A stretch of 25,501 nt of DNA from Ktedonobacter sp. 13_1_20CM_4_53_11 (GTDB taxonomy: Bacteria > Chloroflexota > Ktedonobacteria > Ktedonobacterales > Ktedonobacteraceae): assembly GCA_001919995.1 (NCBI GenBank), contig MNIY01000088.1, positions 1 to 25,501 of the forward strand. Direction: 5' to 3'. Below are positions 1 to 6,812 of the stretch, piece by piece. The notes beneath the pieces were generated by a model. The model ran no database searches. It was given only the letters and a program-made list of their open reading frames with translations, and was not told where the DNA came from. How positions within the stretch are numbered: the first letter of the stretch is position 1; each line of letters starts with the position of its first letter. The position numbers and the translations under genes are program-made.

Positions 1-410
1 GAGGTCTCACGAAAGGAATGAACCAGATCCCAATATGCACAAAAACGTTGTACAAGCAGAGTGTACCATCCGGGCACTGAGATGTAAATTGGTAAAAGAT
101 ACGAAACCTTAGCGGAGGGAATTGGTCATCTTGCACAATTTTTGGGTTGAGCAAGGACATCAGACGCTTCAACCTTTTGAAAAACTCGGAAGAGCTGGGA
201 GAGAGATGATCAGTGAGAGAGTCCATGGAGAAATGAGTATACTTCTTCTCATAGCAGAAAGTCCGAGTACGTCTGAGACGCATCGCGTACCTGTCGAATA
301 AAACCAATTGTGCTTCTCGTTCGTGATGAGAGGAGGGGATGAAATCTTTCTTCCCTCGTGGGGAGCCGTTCCCTACGTGTTCTCATTGGCTCATGAAAGG
401 AGCACAAGCC
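1..410. other. Unassigned 5' region
   Basis: I find no convincing gene here. Frames that open near the right end run into the small membrane gene at 411 and look like upstream extensions or shadows of it. There is no tRNA-like cloverleaf and no strong terminator. It may hold the tail of a regulatory region belonging to a gene left of the window. Confidence 0.4.
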
Positions 411-575
411 ATGTCGTTAGCCAATATTCTCTGGGCCGTGGTCGTCATTCTTGTTATCCTTTGGCTCCTGGGTTGGCTCGTCGGACATATCGGAGGCGGT
501 CTGATCCATATCCTGTTGGTGATAGCGGTGATTGTCTTAGTGTACAACCTCATTGTGGGACGTCGAGGGGTGTAG
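411..575 (+). CDS. Lmo0937-family small membrane protein
   Basis: This gene encodes a 54-residue, almost entirely hydrophobic protein. Two membrane segments (about residues 5-24 and 31-48) are split by a short Gly/His turn, GHIGGG, and the protein ends in the basic tail GRRGV. The pattern WxLGWxxxxxGGxIHxLLVIAxIVxxxxxxxGRR matches the small Lmo0937 (DUF5670-like) family, which is widespread in bacteria and whose function is unknown. I chose ATG 411 because AAAGGAG lies just before it. An in-frame ATG at 339 would add a polar stretch foreign to the family. The gene converges on lon. The family match rests on remembered pattern, but length, two spans and the motif all agree. Confidence 0.8.
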   Translation: MSLANILWAVVVILVILWLLGWLVGHIGGGLIHILLVIAVIVLVYNLIVGRRGV

Positions 576-669
576 ACCAGGTCTCTTACTCCTCTAGCCA
601 TTGAGCGTGGTGGTTCGTGAGACAACAGGAGCGCTTGCGCTGGTGAAAGCAAAAGCATTGAGCAACCAG

Positions 670-706
670 GCTGCATGTGGCTGAATTGCGCTCAACAACA
701 TGCAGC
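670..706 (-). terminator. Possible hairpin downstream of lon
   Basis: A 9-bp perfect stem (670-678 with 698-706) with a 19-nt loop lies 17 bp beyond the lon stop. No clear U-run follows on the minus strand, so it is only a weak terminator candidate. Confidence 0.35.
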
Positions 707-722
707 TTGTTTGCTCGATGTG

Positions 723-3473
723 TTATGCCTGGCTGGCGGCAGCGGCTTTCTCCGTTTTACGCCGCTTCGGTCGTTCGTGGCCGTTGGCGGTCTCTTTGGG
801 TTTCGCCTCCTGCTGCCGTTTCGCGGGTTCGAGCGCGGCCTCGAGTACCTGGCGAATATCGGTGGCGAAAACAAAGTGCATCTGATCGCGCAGTTCTTTT
901 GGCAGGTCTTCCATCAGGTCCATCTCGTTCTTCTTGGGCAGAATGACGGTACGGATGCCTGAACGGTACGCTGCCAGCACCTTCTCTTTGATGCCACCGA
1001 TCGGCATTACTTTGCCACGCAAGGTGATTTCGCCGGTCATAGCCACGTCGGAACGCACCTTGCGCCCGCTGGCCAGTGAGACCAGCACGGTGACCATAGT
1101 CACACCTGCCGATGGCCCATCTTTGGGGATGGCGCCTGCCGGTACGTGAATATGGATATTCTGCTCCTCAAAGACATTCTGAGGGAGGCCGAGTGCGATA
1201 GCATTGGAGCGCACGTAGCTCAGCGCCGCCATGGCCGACTCTTTCATTACGTCGCCCAACTGCCCGGTCAGCGTTAACTGGCTCTGCTTGCCTGGCATGG
1301 CCGCGGCTTCAATGAAGATGATCTCACCACCTACAGCTGTCCAGACCAGCCCCGTTGCGATACCCGGGCGATCGATGCGCTCGGCAGCTTCCTCGAAGAA
1401 GCGCTGCCGCCCGAGATACTCGGGTATCTGATCCGCGGTCACGGCAATGGGTGTCTCCCGGCCTTCCGCAATCTGTTTCGCCACCTTGCGGCAGAGCGAA
1501 CCAATTTCACGCTCCAGGTTACGGACACCTGCCTCGCGCGTATAGTCACGCGCAATACGGCGCAATGCGTTATCATCGACCGTTAGCTCATCCTTGTTCA
1601 GCCCATTGGCCTGGAGTTGTTTGGGCAGCAGGTAGTTGCGTGCGATATGGAGCTTCTGCTCTTCGGTATAGCCAGAGAGTTCCAGTATTTCCATACGGTC
1701 ACGTAGAGGCGCCGGTATAGGCTCCAGAGCGTTGGCTGTCGCGATAAACATCACCCTGGACAGGTCAAAAGCGAGGTCCAGGTAGTTATCGCGGAAGTTA
1801 TAGTTCTGTTCAGGGTCCAGAACTTCCAACAGAGCCGAGGAAGGATCACCGCGCCAGTCGGCTCCAACTTTATCGACCTCGTCCAGCATAACCACCGGGT
1901 CATTGGCCTCTACACGGCGCAGCGTCTGGATAATGCGCCCTGGCATTGCTCCTATGTAGGTGCGGCGATGACCACGGATCTCGGCCTCATCGCGAATGCC
2001 GCCAAGGGACATGCGCGCAAACTTTCGACCGAGGGCCCGGGCAATTGACTGGCCAAGCGAGGTCTTTCCTACTCCCGGAGGGCCGACAAAGCAGAGAATT
2101 GGCTCGCGATTGATCTGGCGCGTAGCCTCGTCTGATTGCAGTGGCTGTGTAGGCGTTCGCCCCTCCCTATCAGCGTGGTTGGCAGCCGCCTCGGCCTCTT
2201 CTTTCAGGCGCACGGCAACGCGCTCTTCCTTCAAGCGGCGCACGGCAAGGTACTCCAGGATGCGATCCTTGATCTTTTCCAGGTCATAGTGATCATGGTC
2301 AAGCACCTCTCGCGCATGCGGTACATCGATTTTCTCACCAGTGCTCTTCGACCATGGCAGGCTGGCCAGCAGTTCGATGTACGTACGAATAATACTGTAT
2401 TCTGGCGAGATGGTCGGTAACTTCTCAAGCCGTGAGAGCTCACGATTGGCTTCTTTCAATGCCTCTTCTGGCATCTTCGCTTCGTCGATCTTGCGGCGCA
2501 ACTCGTTGACGGTGGCCTGCTCTTCACTCTCCTCGCCAAGTTCGCGCTGGATGGCTTTGAGTTGTTCGCGCAGCAGGTATTCACGCTGCACCTTGCCCAT
2601 TTCTTCCTGGGCGCTGGTCTGTATCTTCTTGCCGAGCTCGAATATTTCCAGCTCGTGAGTAAGATAACTGCTGAGATTTTCCAGCTTGGCGCGAACGGAA
2701 TCGAGTTCGAGCAATTTCTGGCGCAGTTCCAACTCCATTTGCATGAAGGTGGCTATGACGTAGACGACCTGGCGAGGCTCTTCGAGATTGAGCGTGGCGG
2801 CGGCTACCCCTTCAGGGACGTTCTGCACAAGGGCAACCAGGCGCTGGAAGTAGCTGACGACGTTGCGTTTAATAGCCTCTGTCTCTTTATCGTCTTCCTG
2901 CATATCCGGTTTGAGCGTCACGTGGGCGGCAAGGTACGGTTTCTCCTGCGTAAACTCGCCGATATCTACGCGCTCCAGGCCCTGGACAATAATCTGGATT
3001 GTGCCATCGGGCATGCGGATCATACGAGCAACACGCGAGACGGTGCCTATCCTGTAGATATCGTCGGGTCCTGCCTGCTCTGTCTCGGCTGATTTTTGCG
3101 CTACCAGCACAACCAGGCGATCGCCGCGCATGACATCATCGATCAGGCGAATTGAGCGCTCCTGACCTACACCAAGCGGTTGGACCGCGAAAGGATAGAT
3201 GACGATGTCTTTGAGCGGTAGCACTGGTAGCACGTCAGGAATACTCAATCGTTCATCATCGTTCTGCTTTTGCGACTCTGATTCGAGATCTTCTACTCCC
3301 TCGTAGCCTAAATCACTATCCTGCTGTAAAGAGGGAACAGCCACTGGTTTTTTTCTCCTGGTCCGTTCGCTTCTCTCATCTTTCTGATCTTGTTCAGCTG
3401 GAGTGGTGGCAGGAGTAGCTTCTTCCGGCTGTTCCTGGTGCTCCGCTGTGGGTTGAATTTGTTTTTTCTTCAT
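723..3473 (-). CDS. lon: ATP-dependent protease Lon (LonA)
   Basis: Lon is the cytosolic AAA+ serine protease that degrades misfolded and regulatory proteins. The 916-residue product has an N-terminal substrate-binding domain from about residue 82 (LPVLPLKDIVIYPF), a coiled helical region (about 250-350), Walker A GPPGVGKTS (464-472), Walker B VVMLDEVDK (527-535), and a protease domain with Ser788 in PKDGPSAG and Lys831 in GGIKEK. The 43-residue Ser-Lys spacing equals that of E. coli Lon. It is longer than the usual 780-820 residues because of a charged, Gln/Glu-rich N-terminal extension (1-80), a hydrophilic insert of about 37 residues just before Walker A (412-457), and a Lys-rich C-terminal tail. 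ATG 3473 follows GAAGG. The gene lies 53 bp downstream of hsp20 on the same strand, so the two may be co-transcribed. Confidence 0.97.
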   Translation of the reverse strand: MKKKQIQPTAEHQEQPEEATPATTPAEQDQKDERSERTRRKKPVAVPSLQQDSDLGYEGVEDLESESQKQNDDERLSIPDVLPVLPLKDIVIYPFAVQPLGVGQERSIRLIDDVMRGDRLVVLVAQKSAETEQAGPDDIYRIGTVSRVARMIRMPDGTIQIIVQGLERVDIGEFTQEKPYLAAHVTLKPDMQEDDKETEAIKRNVVSYFQRLVALVQNVPEGVAAATLNLEEPRQVVYVIATFMQMELELRQKLLELDSVRAKLENLSSYLTHELEIFELGKKIQTSAQEEMGKVQREYLLREQLKAIQRELGEESEEQATVNELRRKIDEAKMPEEALKEANRELSRLEKLPTISPEYSIIRTYIELLASLPWSKSTGEKIDVPHAREVLDHDHYDLEKIKDRILEYLAVRRLKEERVAVRLKEEAEAAANHADREGRTPTQPLQSDEATRQINREPILCFVGPPGVGKTSLGQSIARALGRKFARMSLGGIRDEAEIRGHRRTYIGAMPGRIIQTLRRVEANDPVVMLDEVDKVGADWRGDPSSALLEVLDPEQNYNFRDNYLDLAFDLSRVMFIATANALEPIPAPLRDRMEILELSGYTEEQKLHIARNYLLPKQLQANGLNKDELTVDDNALRRIARDYTREAGVRNLEREIGSLCRKVAKQIAEGRETPIAVTADQIPEYLGRQRFFEEAAERIDRPGIATGLVWTAVGGEIIFIEAAAMPGKQSQLTLTGQLGDVMKESAMAALSYVRSNAIALGLPQNVFEEQNIHIHVPAGAIPKDGPSAGVTMVTVLVSLASGRKVRSDVAMTGEITLRGKVMPIGGIKEKVLAAYRSGIRTVILPKKNEMDLMEDLPKELRDQMHFVFATDIRQVLEAALEPAKRQQEAKPKETANGHERPKRRKTEKAAAASQA

Positions 3474-3526
3474 AAAACCTTCTCACTCAACACATTATTT
3501 ATCATTTACCTGGTGGTTTTCTTCGG

Positions 3527-4006
3527 TTATTCTTTTGTGATGCTCCGTTGTATACGGACACGTTCTGACTTGCTTTCTGGTAGCTTCTTTGGCAGGTCAA
3601 CCCATAAGAAACCATTCTCATAACGGGCCTGTATACCTTCCCGGTCAATGGGGGAGAGAATGAGTACCTCGACGCGAAATGGCCCGTAGCGAATTTGTGC
3701 TTCATGGTAGTACAGGTTCTCGCTGCGTTCAGGATCATCCTGTCTTTCACCACTCACAACCAGCGCGTCTTCATAAAGTGTTACTTCGATATCTTCTTCT
3801 CTCACTCCCGCGAGTTCAATTTTTATGGTCATCATCTCAGTTGACTCGCGTATGTCAGCCAGGGGGCGCCACGTCGCCGAACGTTGCAGAATGGATTGAT
3901 GGCTTTGCCGCAAGGCATCATGTAATAATTGACGGTAGTGACGCTCCAGCTGTTGCTGTGACCCGTCTGTATAACGGTACGTCACATACCGATAACGTAT
4001 GCGCAT
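3527..4006 (-). CDS. Hsp20/alpha-crystallin small heat-shock protein
   Basis: This gene encodes an ATP-independent holdase chaperone of 159 residues. The N-terminal arm (1-45) is Tyr/Arg/Gln-rich. The alpha-crystallin domain runs from about W46 to P139 and includes GVREEDIEVTLYEDALVVSG and the signature AxxxNGxL as A127-RYE-NGFL-W. The C-terminal tail carries a V-R-I version (150-152) of the I-x-I motif, which docks dimers into oligomers. ATG 4006 follows AGAGGTAAC. It sits directly upstream of lon, which fits a role in handing damaged proteins to proteolysis. No CIRCE element is visible upstream. A short palindrome about 115 bp before the start is listed separately. Confidence 0.94.
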   Translation of the reverse strand: MRIRYRYVTYRYTDGSQQQLERHYRQLLHDALRQSHQSILQRSATWRPLADIRESTEMMTIKIELAGVREEDIEVTLYEDALVVSGERQDDPERSENLYYHEAQIRYGPFRVEVLILSPIDREGIQARYENGFLWVDLPKKLPESKSERVRIQRSITKE

Positions 4007-4120
4007 GGTTTGTTACCTCTACAATGTACCACCCGGTTTGCTCACTGTATAAAATGGGATATTGACGGGAACGATGGTCAGGAGTGTTGACCTGTACTAC
4101 CGCCAATCCCAAAGGACATG

Positions 4121-4138
4121 AAGGATAGATATCCTTCT
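4121..4138. promoter_or_regulatory. 8-2-8 palindrome upstream of hsp20
   Basis: GAAGGATA and TATCCTTC are perfect inverted arms separated by 2 bp, about 115 bp upstream of the hsp20 start. The size and symmetry suit a dimeric repressor site. It could equally be a small hairpin next to the neighbouring terminator. Confidence 0.35.
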
Positions 4139-4143
4139 AATGA

Positions 4144-4196
4144 AAAAGGCAAAAGGTACAAAGTACAGGTGTTTTGCTCTTTGACCTTCGCCTTTT
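4144..4196 (-). terminator. Hairpin downstream of the zinc-ribbon gene
   Basis: The arms AAAAGGCAAAAGGT (4144-4157) and ACCTTCGCCTTTT (4184-4196) pair with one bulge. On the minus strand the descending arm ends in a run of T (CCTTTTT), as expected for an intrinsic terminator of the gene ending at 4234. The T-run present on the plus strand means it could work in both directions. Confidence 0.55.
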
Positions 4197-4233
4197 GTCA
4201 TGAATGCACTTGTAAAGAGGGGGGGGAAGACGA

Positions 4234-4449
4234 TCACACTATAGGCAAATCTTTTTCTCCATCAGCAAGAGCTTTCTGACATTCTGGGCAGAGATATTCG
4301 AACTCAGAATTGCTATCTGAAAGCACATCGCTCTGAATGACACGAGCGTAGCGTAATCGCGTTACCTTATTACATCGTGCACATGTAACATATGTTTCTG
4401 AGATGGCGGTACGTCGGGTCCCAAGCACATCTTCCTGCATGTCCGACAC
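4234..4449 (-). CDS. Small zinc-ribbon protein of unknown function
   Basis: The product has 71 residues and four Cys in two knuckles, CARC (C23, C26) and CPEC (C54, C57). The 27-residue loop between them suits one structural zinc ion. The N-terminal 20 residues and the acidic C-terminus are probably flexible. I do not recognise a specific family, and zinc ribbons of this kind can bind nucleic acid or protein partners. The start is ambiguous: GTG 4449 is preceded closely by AAAGGCAG, while ATG 4440 (68 residues) would sit 9-12 bases from the same sequence. The upstream spacer is shared with the divergent gene at 4764. Confidence 0.75.
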   Translation of the reverse strand: MSDMQEDVLGTRRTAISETYVTCARCNKVTRLRYARVIQSDVLSDSNSEFEYLCPECQKALADGEKDLPIV

Positions 4450-4763
4450 CTGCCTTTCTTTTCGTTTCAGTAATTTCTAACAGCTAGTAGAATAAGACCT
4501 AAAGTAGCATATCCACAAAAGACAGAGAACGAAATTGAGGGCATATATAGGACCATCTTGTATGGCCTTGTCCCTATTGATTATGGCACGTCAACCGGAA
4601 AATTGCAAGTGAGTTTGACGAGTTCCATGTACTTGTGCTACTATATTTTTGTATTCGTCAACGGTACCTTTTCCACCTGGTACCTGAACAAACCGCTGTA
4701 TTTAGAGTGCGTGATTGCTATGGACGGCCGTCGAGGTCGCTCCTACAAGAGGGCCAAAATACA
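4450..4763. other. Divergent intergenic spacer
   Basis: This 314-bp region lies between two divergent genes. It holds a good plus-strand promoter (4615-4644) and a short GGTACC inverted repeat in the resulting leader (about 4663-4684). I see no convincing coding frame of its own. A frame open from 4635 is the upstream extension of the gene at 4764. Confidence 0.5.
4615..4644 (+). promoter_or_regulatory. Sigma-70-like promoter for the 4764 gene
   Basis: TTGACG (4615-4620), an 18-bp spacer and TACTAT (4639-4644) give a close match to the vegetative promoter consensus. Transcription would begin near 4651, giving a leader of about 110 nt. Confidence 0.55.
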
Positions 4764-5288
4764 ATGCTTACGCAAGAGATCAGACGCTGGCTAAGCAAGC
4801 TGTTCGGGTGGTGGCCTTGGAAGAAAACCACAGAGCAAGAGCAAGCTCGATTAGAGCGTTCTTTAAACAAAGGTGTCACACAGGAGTCAATGTTATGGTC
4901 AGCCAGTGATGGAGCAACACCCCATTCTGGCGTCGGTCCCCTCTTTCTCGGACAAAATGAAAGCAGCCAGACAAGTCTCTCAACCATAGATGAATGGCCA
5001 GAGCGTGTCGTACAGTCATCACCTCCGTCACCAGTGCCATCACCGGCGACCGATAAGGCTGAACTCCCGCAACCACCCACCCTGCAGCCGCCACAGTCGA
5101 TTGATTCTTCTGTATCTGCTGTAGAAGGCGGTTCTGCTAATGCTGAAGTAGTATTTGATTCACCACCCGCGCCGCCACCGACACCAGAGCAGAAATTGGA
5201 TTTTCTGCATTATCTTGTCAAGCGTGGCATCGTGAACGAGGGCTTCGCCGAGGGACGGGTACCAGAGCAGTATAAGAAAAATAGATGA
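4764..5288 (+). CDS. Unknown Trp/Pro-rich protein
   Basis: The product has 174 residues and no family that I can name. Three parts are visible. A Trp-rich basic amphipathic N-terminus (residues 1-21, including LFGWWPWKK) could lie on a membrane surface. A disordered Ser/Pro/Gln middle (about 45-140) contains poly-Pro stretches such as SPPAPPPTP. A C-terminal predicted helix, LDFLHYLVKRGIVNEGF (145-161), looks like a short binding segment. There is no signal peptide and no full membrane span. ATG 4764 follows AAGAGGG at slightly long spacing. The frame stays open upstream to 4635, but that extension lies on the promoter and its leader. It converges on the 11-residue-repeat gene. Confidence 0.7.
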   Translation: MLTQEIRRWLSKLFGWWPWKKTTEQEQARLERSLNKGVTQESMLWSASDGATPHSGVGPLFLGQNESSQTSLSTIDEWPERVVQSSPPSPVPSPATDKAELPQPPTLQPPQSIDSSVSAVEGGSANAEVVFDSPPAPPPTPEQKLDFLHYLVKRGIVNEGFAEGRVPEQYKKNR

Positions 5289-5291
5289 AGC

Positions 5292-5339
5292 AAACAGGGA
5301 TGAAGATAACTCGACATGAGGCCATATTCATCCCTGTTT
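5292..5339. terminator. Bidirectional terminator between convergent genes
   Basis: A perfect 12-bp stem (5292-5303 with 5328-5339, arms AAACAGGGATGA and TCATCCCTGTTT) has a 24-nt loop and lies between two convergent stops. The outer A/T pairs give a T-run at the 3' side on either strand. Confidence 0.7.
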
Positions 5340-5353
5340 ACTCCATTATTTCG

Positions 5354-6253
5354 CTACTCAGCCACGCTGTATCCTTGTGCCCTCGCCTCATCCTCGGAGA
5401 CAAAATAGACAAGCTCCAGACCGTCATCGAGGGTTACCTCGATGGGGTAGTAGCGTTTTGTACCCACGACACCGACAAAAGCTGCGTCGGCAGGCGCCAC
5501 GACCTCACCTGTATCCGGGTCAACGGCCTCTACAGTCGCTACAACGGCTCCTTCATTGTCCATGTAGACAATTTCACCTACGGGCTTTCCTTGTTCTCCT
5601 TGTCGCTCCCCACTGCGAACTTGTGATAGTTCAAATTGCTGCTCTGCCTCTAATGCCTGGCGTTCCAGACGTTTGCGTATCAAGAGATAGGTAACAACAG
5701 CAGCGATCACCATACCGACGCTGAAACCAAAGATTGTCCAGAAAGTACTGTTCCTTTTACGGTTGGGTTGCAGCAGCTGGTTGCCGCGCTCGGTGAGGTC
5801 GTGGCTCAGTTTCTTGCTACGTTTAGCTAACCTCCGCGTGACCTTTCTCCCGCGTTTAGTGATATCGCGTTGAACCCTACTTCCACGTTTAGTGATATCA
5901 CGCGTGACCTTGCTCCCACGCGCAAGCAGATCTTGAGAAATTTTGCCACTTTGCGCTGCCAGATCTTCAGCCAGGTCTTCGCCGCGTTTGCGTAGGTCCT
6001 GACTCCAATCTTGAGCCCAGTTCTGTAACTGCTGCGCTTGCGCGCCAGCACGCTGGCGAGTTGCGTACGTCAGTTCATCCAGGCGCTGCCGTGACGAAAC
6101 CTGGTCCGCAGTTGATGCGCCGTCTAATTCTGCACGCTTGCGGAAATAATCCATGATCGAGTTGACGATTGGAGCCACCATGGTCAGTGTGAGCAGGCTT
6201 ACACGCAGCCAGCGCCCCCCAGATGTTTCTGTGTTGGTATTGTCATGGTTCAT
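5354..6253 (-). CDS. Membrane protein with eight 11-residue helical repeats
   Basis: The product has 299 residues and I do not recognise its family. Residues 15-36 are hydrophobic and may form a first span or an amphipathic anchor. Residues 79-166 are eight tandem 11-residue units; the best are RGSKVTRDITK, RGSRVQRDITK and RGRKVTRRLAK. Their hydrophobic spacing suits a long straight helix or right-handed coiled coil with strongly charged faces. Residues 171-193 are a clear membrane span followed by RKRLERQ. The C-terminal part (about 225-299) looks like a small beta-rich domain (GEIVYMDNEGAVVATVEAVD, then a strand-rich stretch ending YFVSEDEARAQGYSVAE). ATG 6253 follows GGGAG. It lies 52 bp after the 123-residue gene and probably shares its transcript. 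A coiled-coil envelope or stress protein is possible but unproven. Confidence 0.8.
   Translation of the reverse strand: MNHDNTNTETSGGRWLRVSLLTLTMVAPIVNSIMDYFRKRAELDGASTADQVSSRQRLDELTYATRQRAGAQAQQLQNWAQDWSQDLRKRGEDLAEDLAAQSGKISQDLLARGSKVTRDITKRGSRVQRDITKRGRKVTRRLAKRSKKLSHDLTERGNQLLQPNRKRNSTFWTIFGFSVGMVIAAVVTYLLIRKRLERQALEAEQQFELSQVRSGERQGEQGKPVGEIVYMDNEGAVVATVEAVDPDTGEVVAPADAAFVGVVGTKRYYPIEVTLDDGLELVYFVSEDEARAQGYSVAE
5756..6019 (-). repeat. 33-bp tandem coding repeats (11-residue units)
   Basis: Eight in-frame 33-bp units encode residues 79-166 of the membrane protein. The three central units (5822-5920) are closest at DNA level and share the segment TTTAGTGATATC on the plus strand. The outer units have diverged but keep the 11-residue register. 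Confidence 0.85.
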
Positions 6254-6305
6254 TGACCGTCTCCCTTCCCTCTGCTATATCAAGAAAGAAATGACGATGT
6301 TTCGA

Positions 6306-6677
6306 TCAATAATCTTCGGTAGTGACCTCACTCAAGCGCAGCACGAGGCGACAGAAGTGGGCCGGGTCGATATCCCCGCGCTGCATCAGGCGAACTACCT
6401 GTATCACGATGGACTCGACTTCGCGCCGCATCATACGCAGGTCACTTAACCAGGCATCATCATCTTCATCTATATTTCTATGGCTAGCACTCTCCCAGAT
6501 TATATTGTCAGCGGATTGCGCTTGCCGTTTGGAAGTATCTTTATCCCGTAAGGGATGTTCTCCCTGTTGGTGGTCGGCCTCACTTATTTGTGTCGGTCGC
6601 AGGTGAGTCTTGGGTTCTTCCAGCGTTACCCCTAGCTCACGTAATAGTACAGCTAGTTCGTCTTCCCAGCTAGCCAT
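6306..6677 (-). CDS. Unknown acidic 123-residue protein
   Basis: I do not recognise a family. The N-terminus, MASWEDELAVLLRELGV, forms a predicted amphipathic helix. The middle (about 20-75) is polar and probably disordered. The C-terminal third (about 76-120) is predicted helical, with an acidic DEDDDAW start and hydrophobic heptads through IVIQVVRLMQRGDI and CRLVLRLSEV. This suggests a small helical adaptor, probably cytosolic, with no signal peptide or membrane span. ATG 6677 is chosen because AAGGAAGGTG precedes it. An in-frame ATG at 6749 lies on the predicted transcription start. It is the first gene after a promoter flanked by inverted repeats and precedes the 11-residue-repeat gene. 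Confidence 0.75.
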   Translation of the reverse strand: MASWEDELAVLLRELGVTLEEPKTHLRPTQISEADHQQGEHPLRDKDTSKRQAQSADNIIWESASHRNIDEDDDAWLSDLRMMRREVESIVIQVVRLMQRGDIDPAHFCRLVLRLSEVTTEDY

Positions 6678-6725
6678 CGAGCACCTTCCTTGTAGAACAA
6701 CCAGGCAAATAAAACAGCGGTTTAC

Positions 6726-6801
6726 ATCACCTTTTTGGCCTGAAACCATATGGGCAGTGTAACATAGTGTGTCTATCTTGTAAATGACCCAAAAAGGTGA
6801 T
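6726..6801. repeat. 13-bp inverted repeats flanking a promoter
   Basis: ATCACCTTTTTGG (6726-6738) and CCAAAAAGGTGAT (6789-6801) are perfect inverted copies 50 bp apart. They bracket the predicted promoter of the 123-residue gene: one arm sits just upstream of the -35 and the other about 11-23 bp after the start point. No U-run follows, which argues against a simple terminator for the DUF4012 gene. Confidence 0.6.
6756..6784 (-). promoter_or_regulatory. Promoter for the 123-residue gene
   Basis: On the minus strand, TTTACA (6784-6779), a 17-bp spacer and TACACT (6761-6756) form a reasonable sigma-70-like promoter, with transcription starting near 6749. Confidence 0.5.
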
Positions 6802-6812
6802 AAGAATGTGGC

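Noticed and set aside
339..410. Upstream ATG at 339 as start of the Lmo0937-like gene
   Set aside because: The extra residues are polar, do not fit the family, and the ribosome site is placed for ATG 411.
4007..4233. CIRCE-type heat-shock operator upstream of hsp20
   Set aside because: No TTAGCACTC-N9-GAGTGCTAA or close variant is present. Only an unrelated 8-2-8 palindrome is seen.
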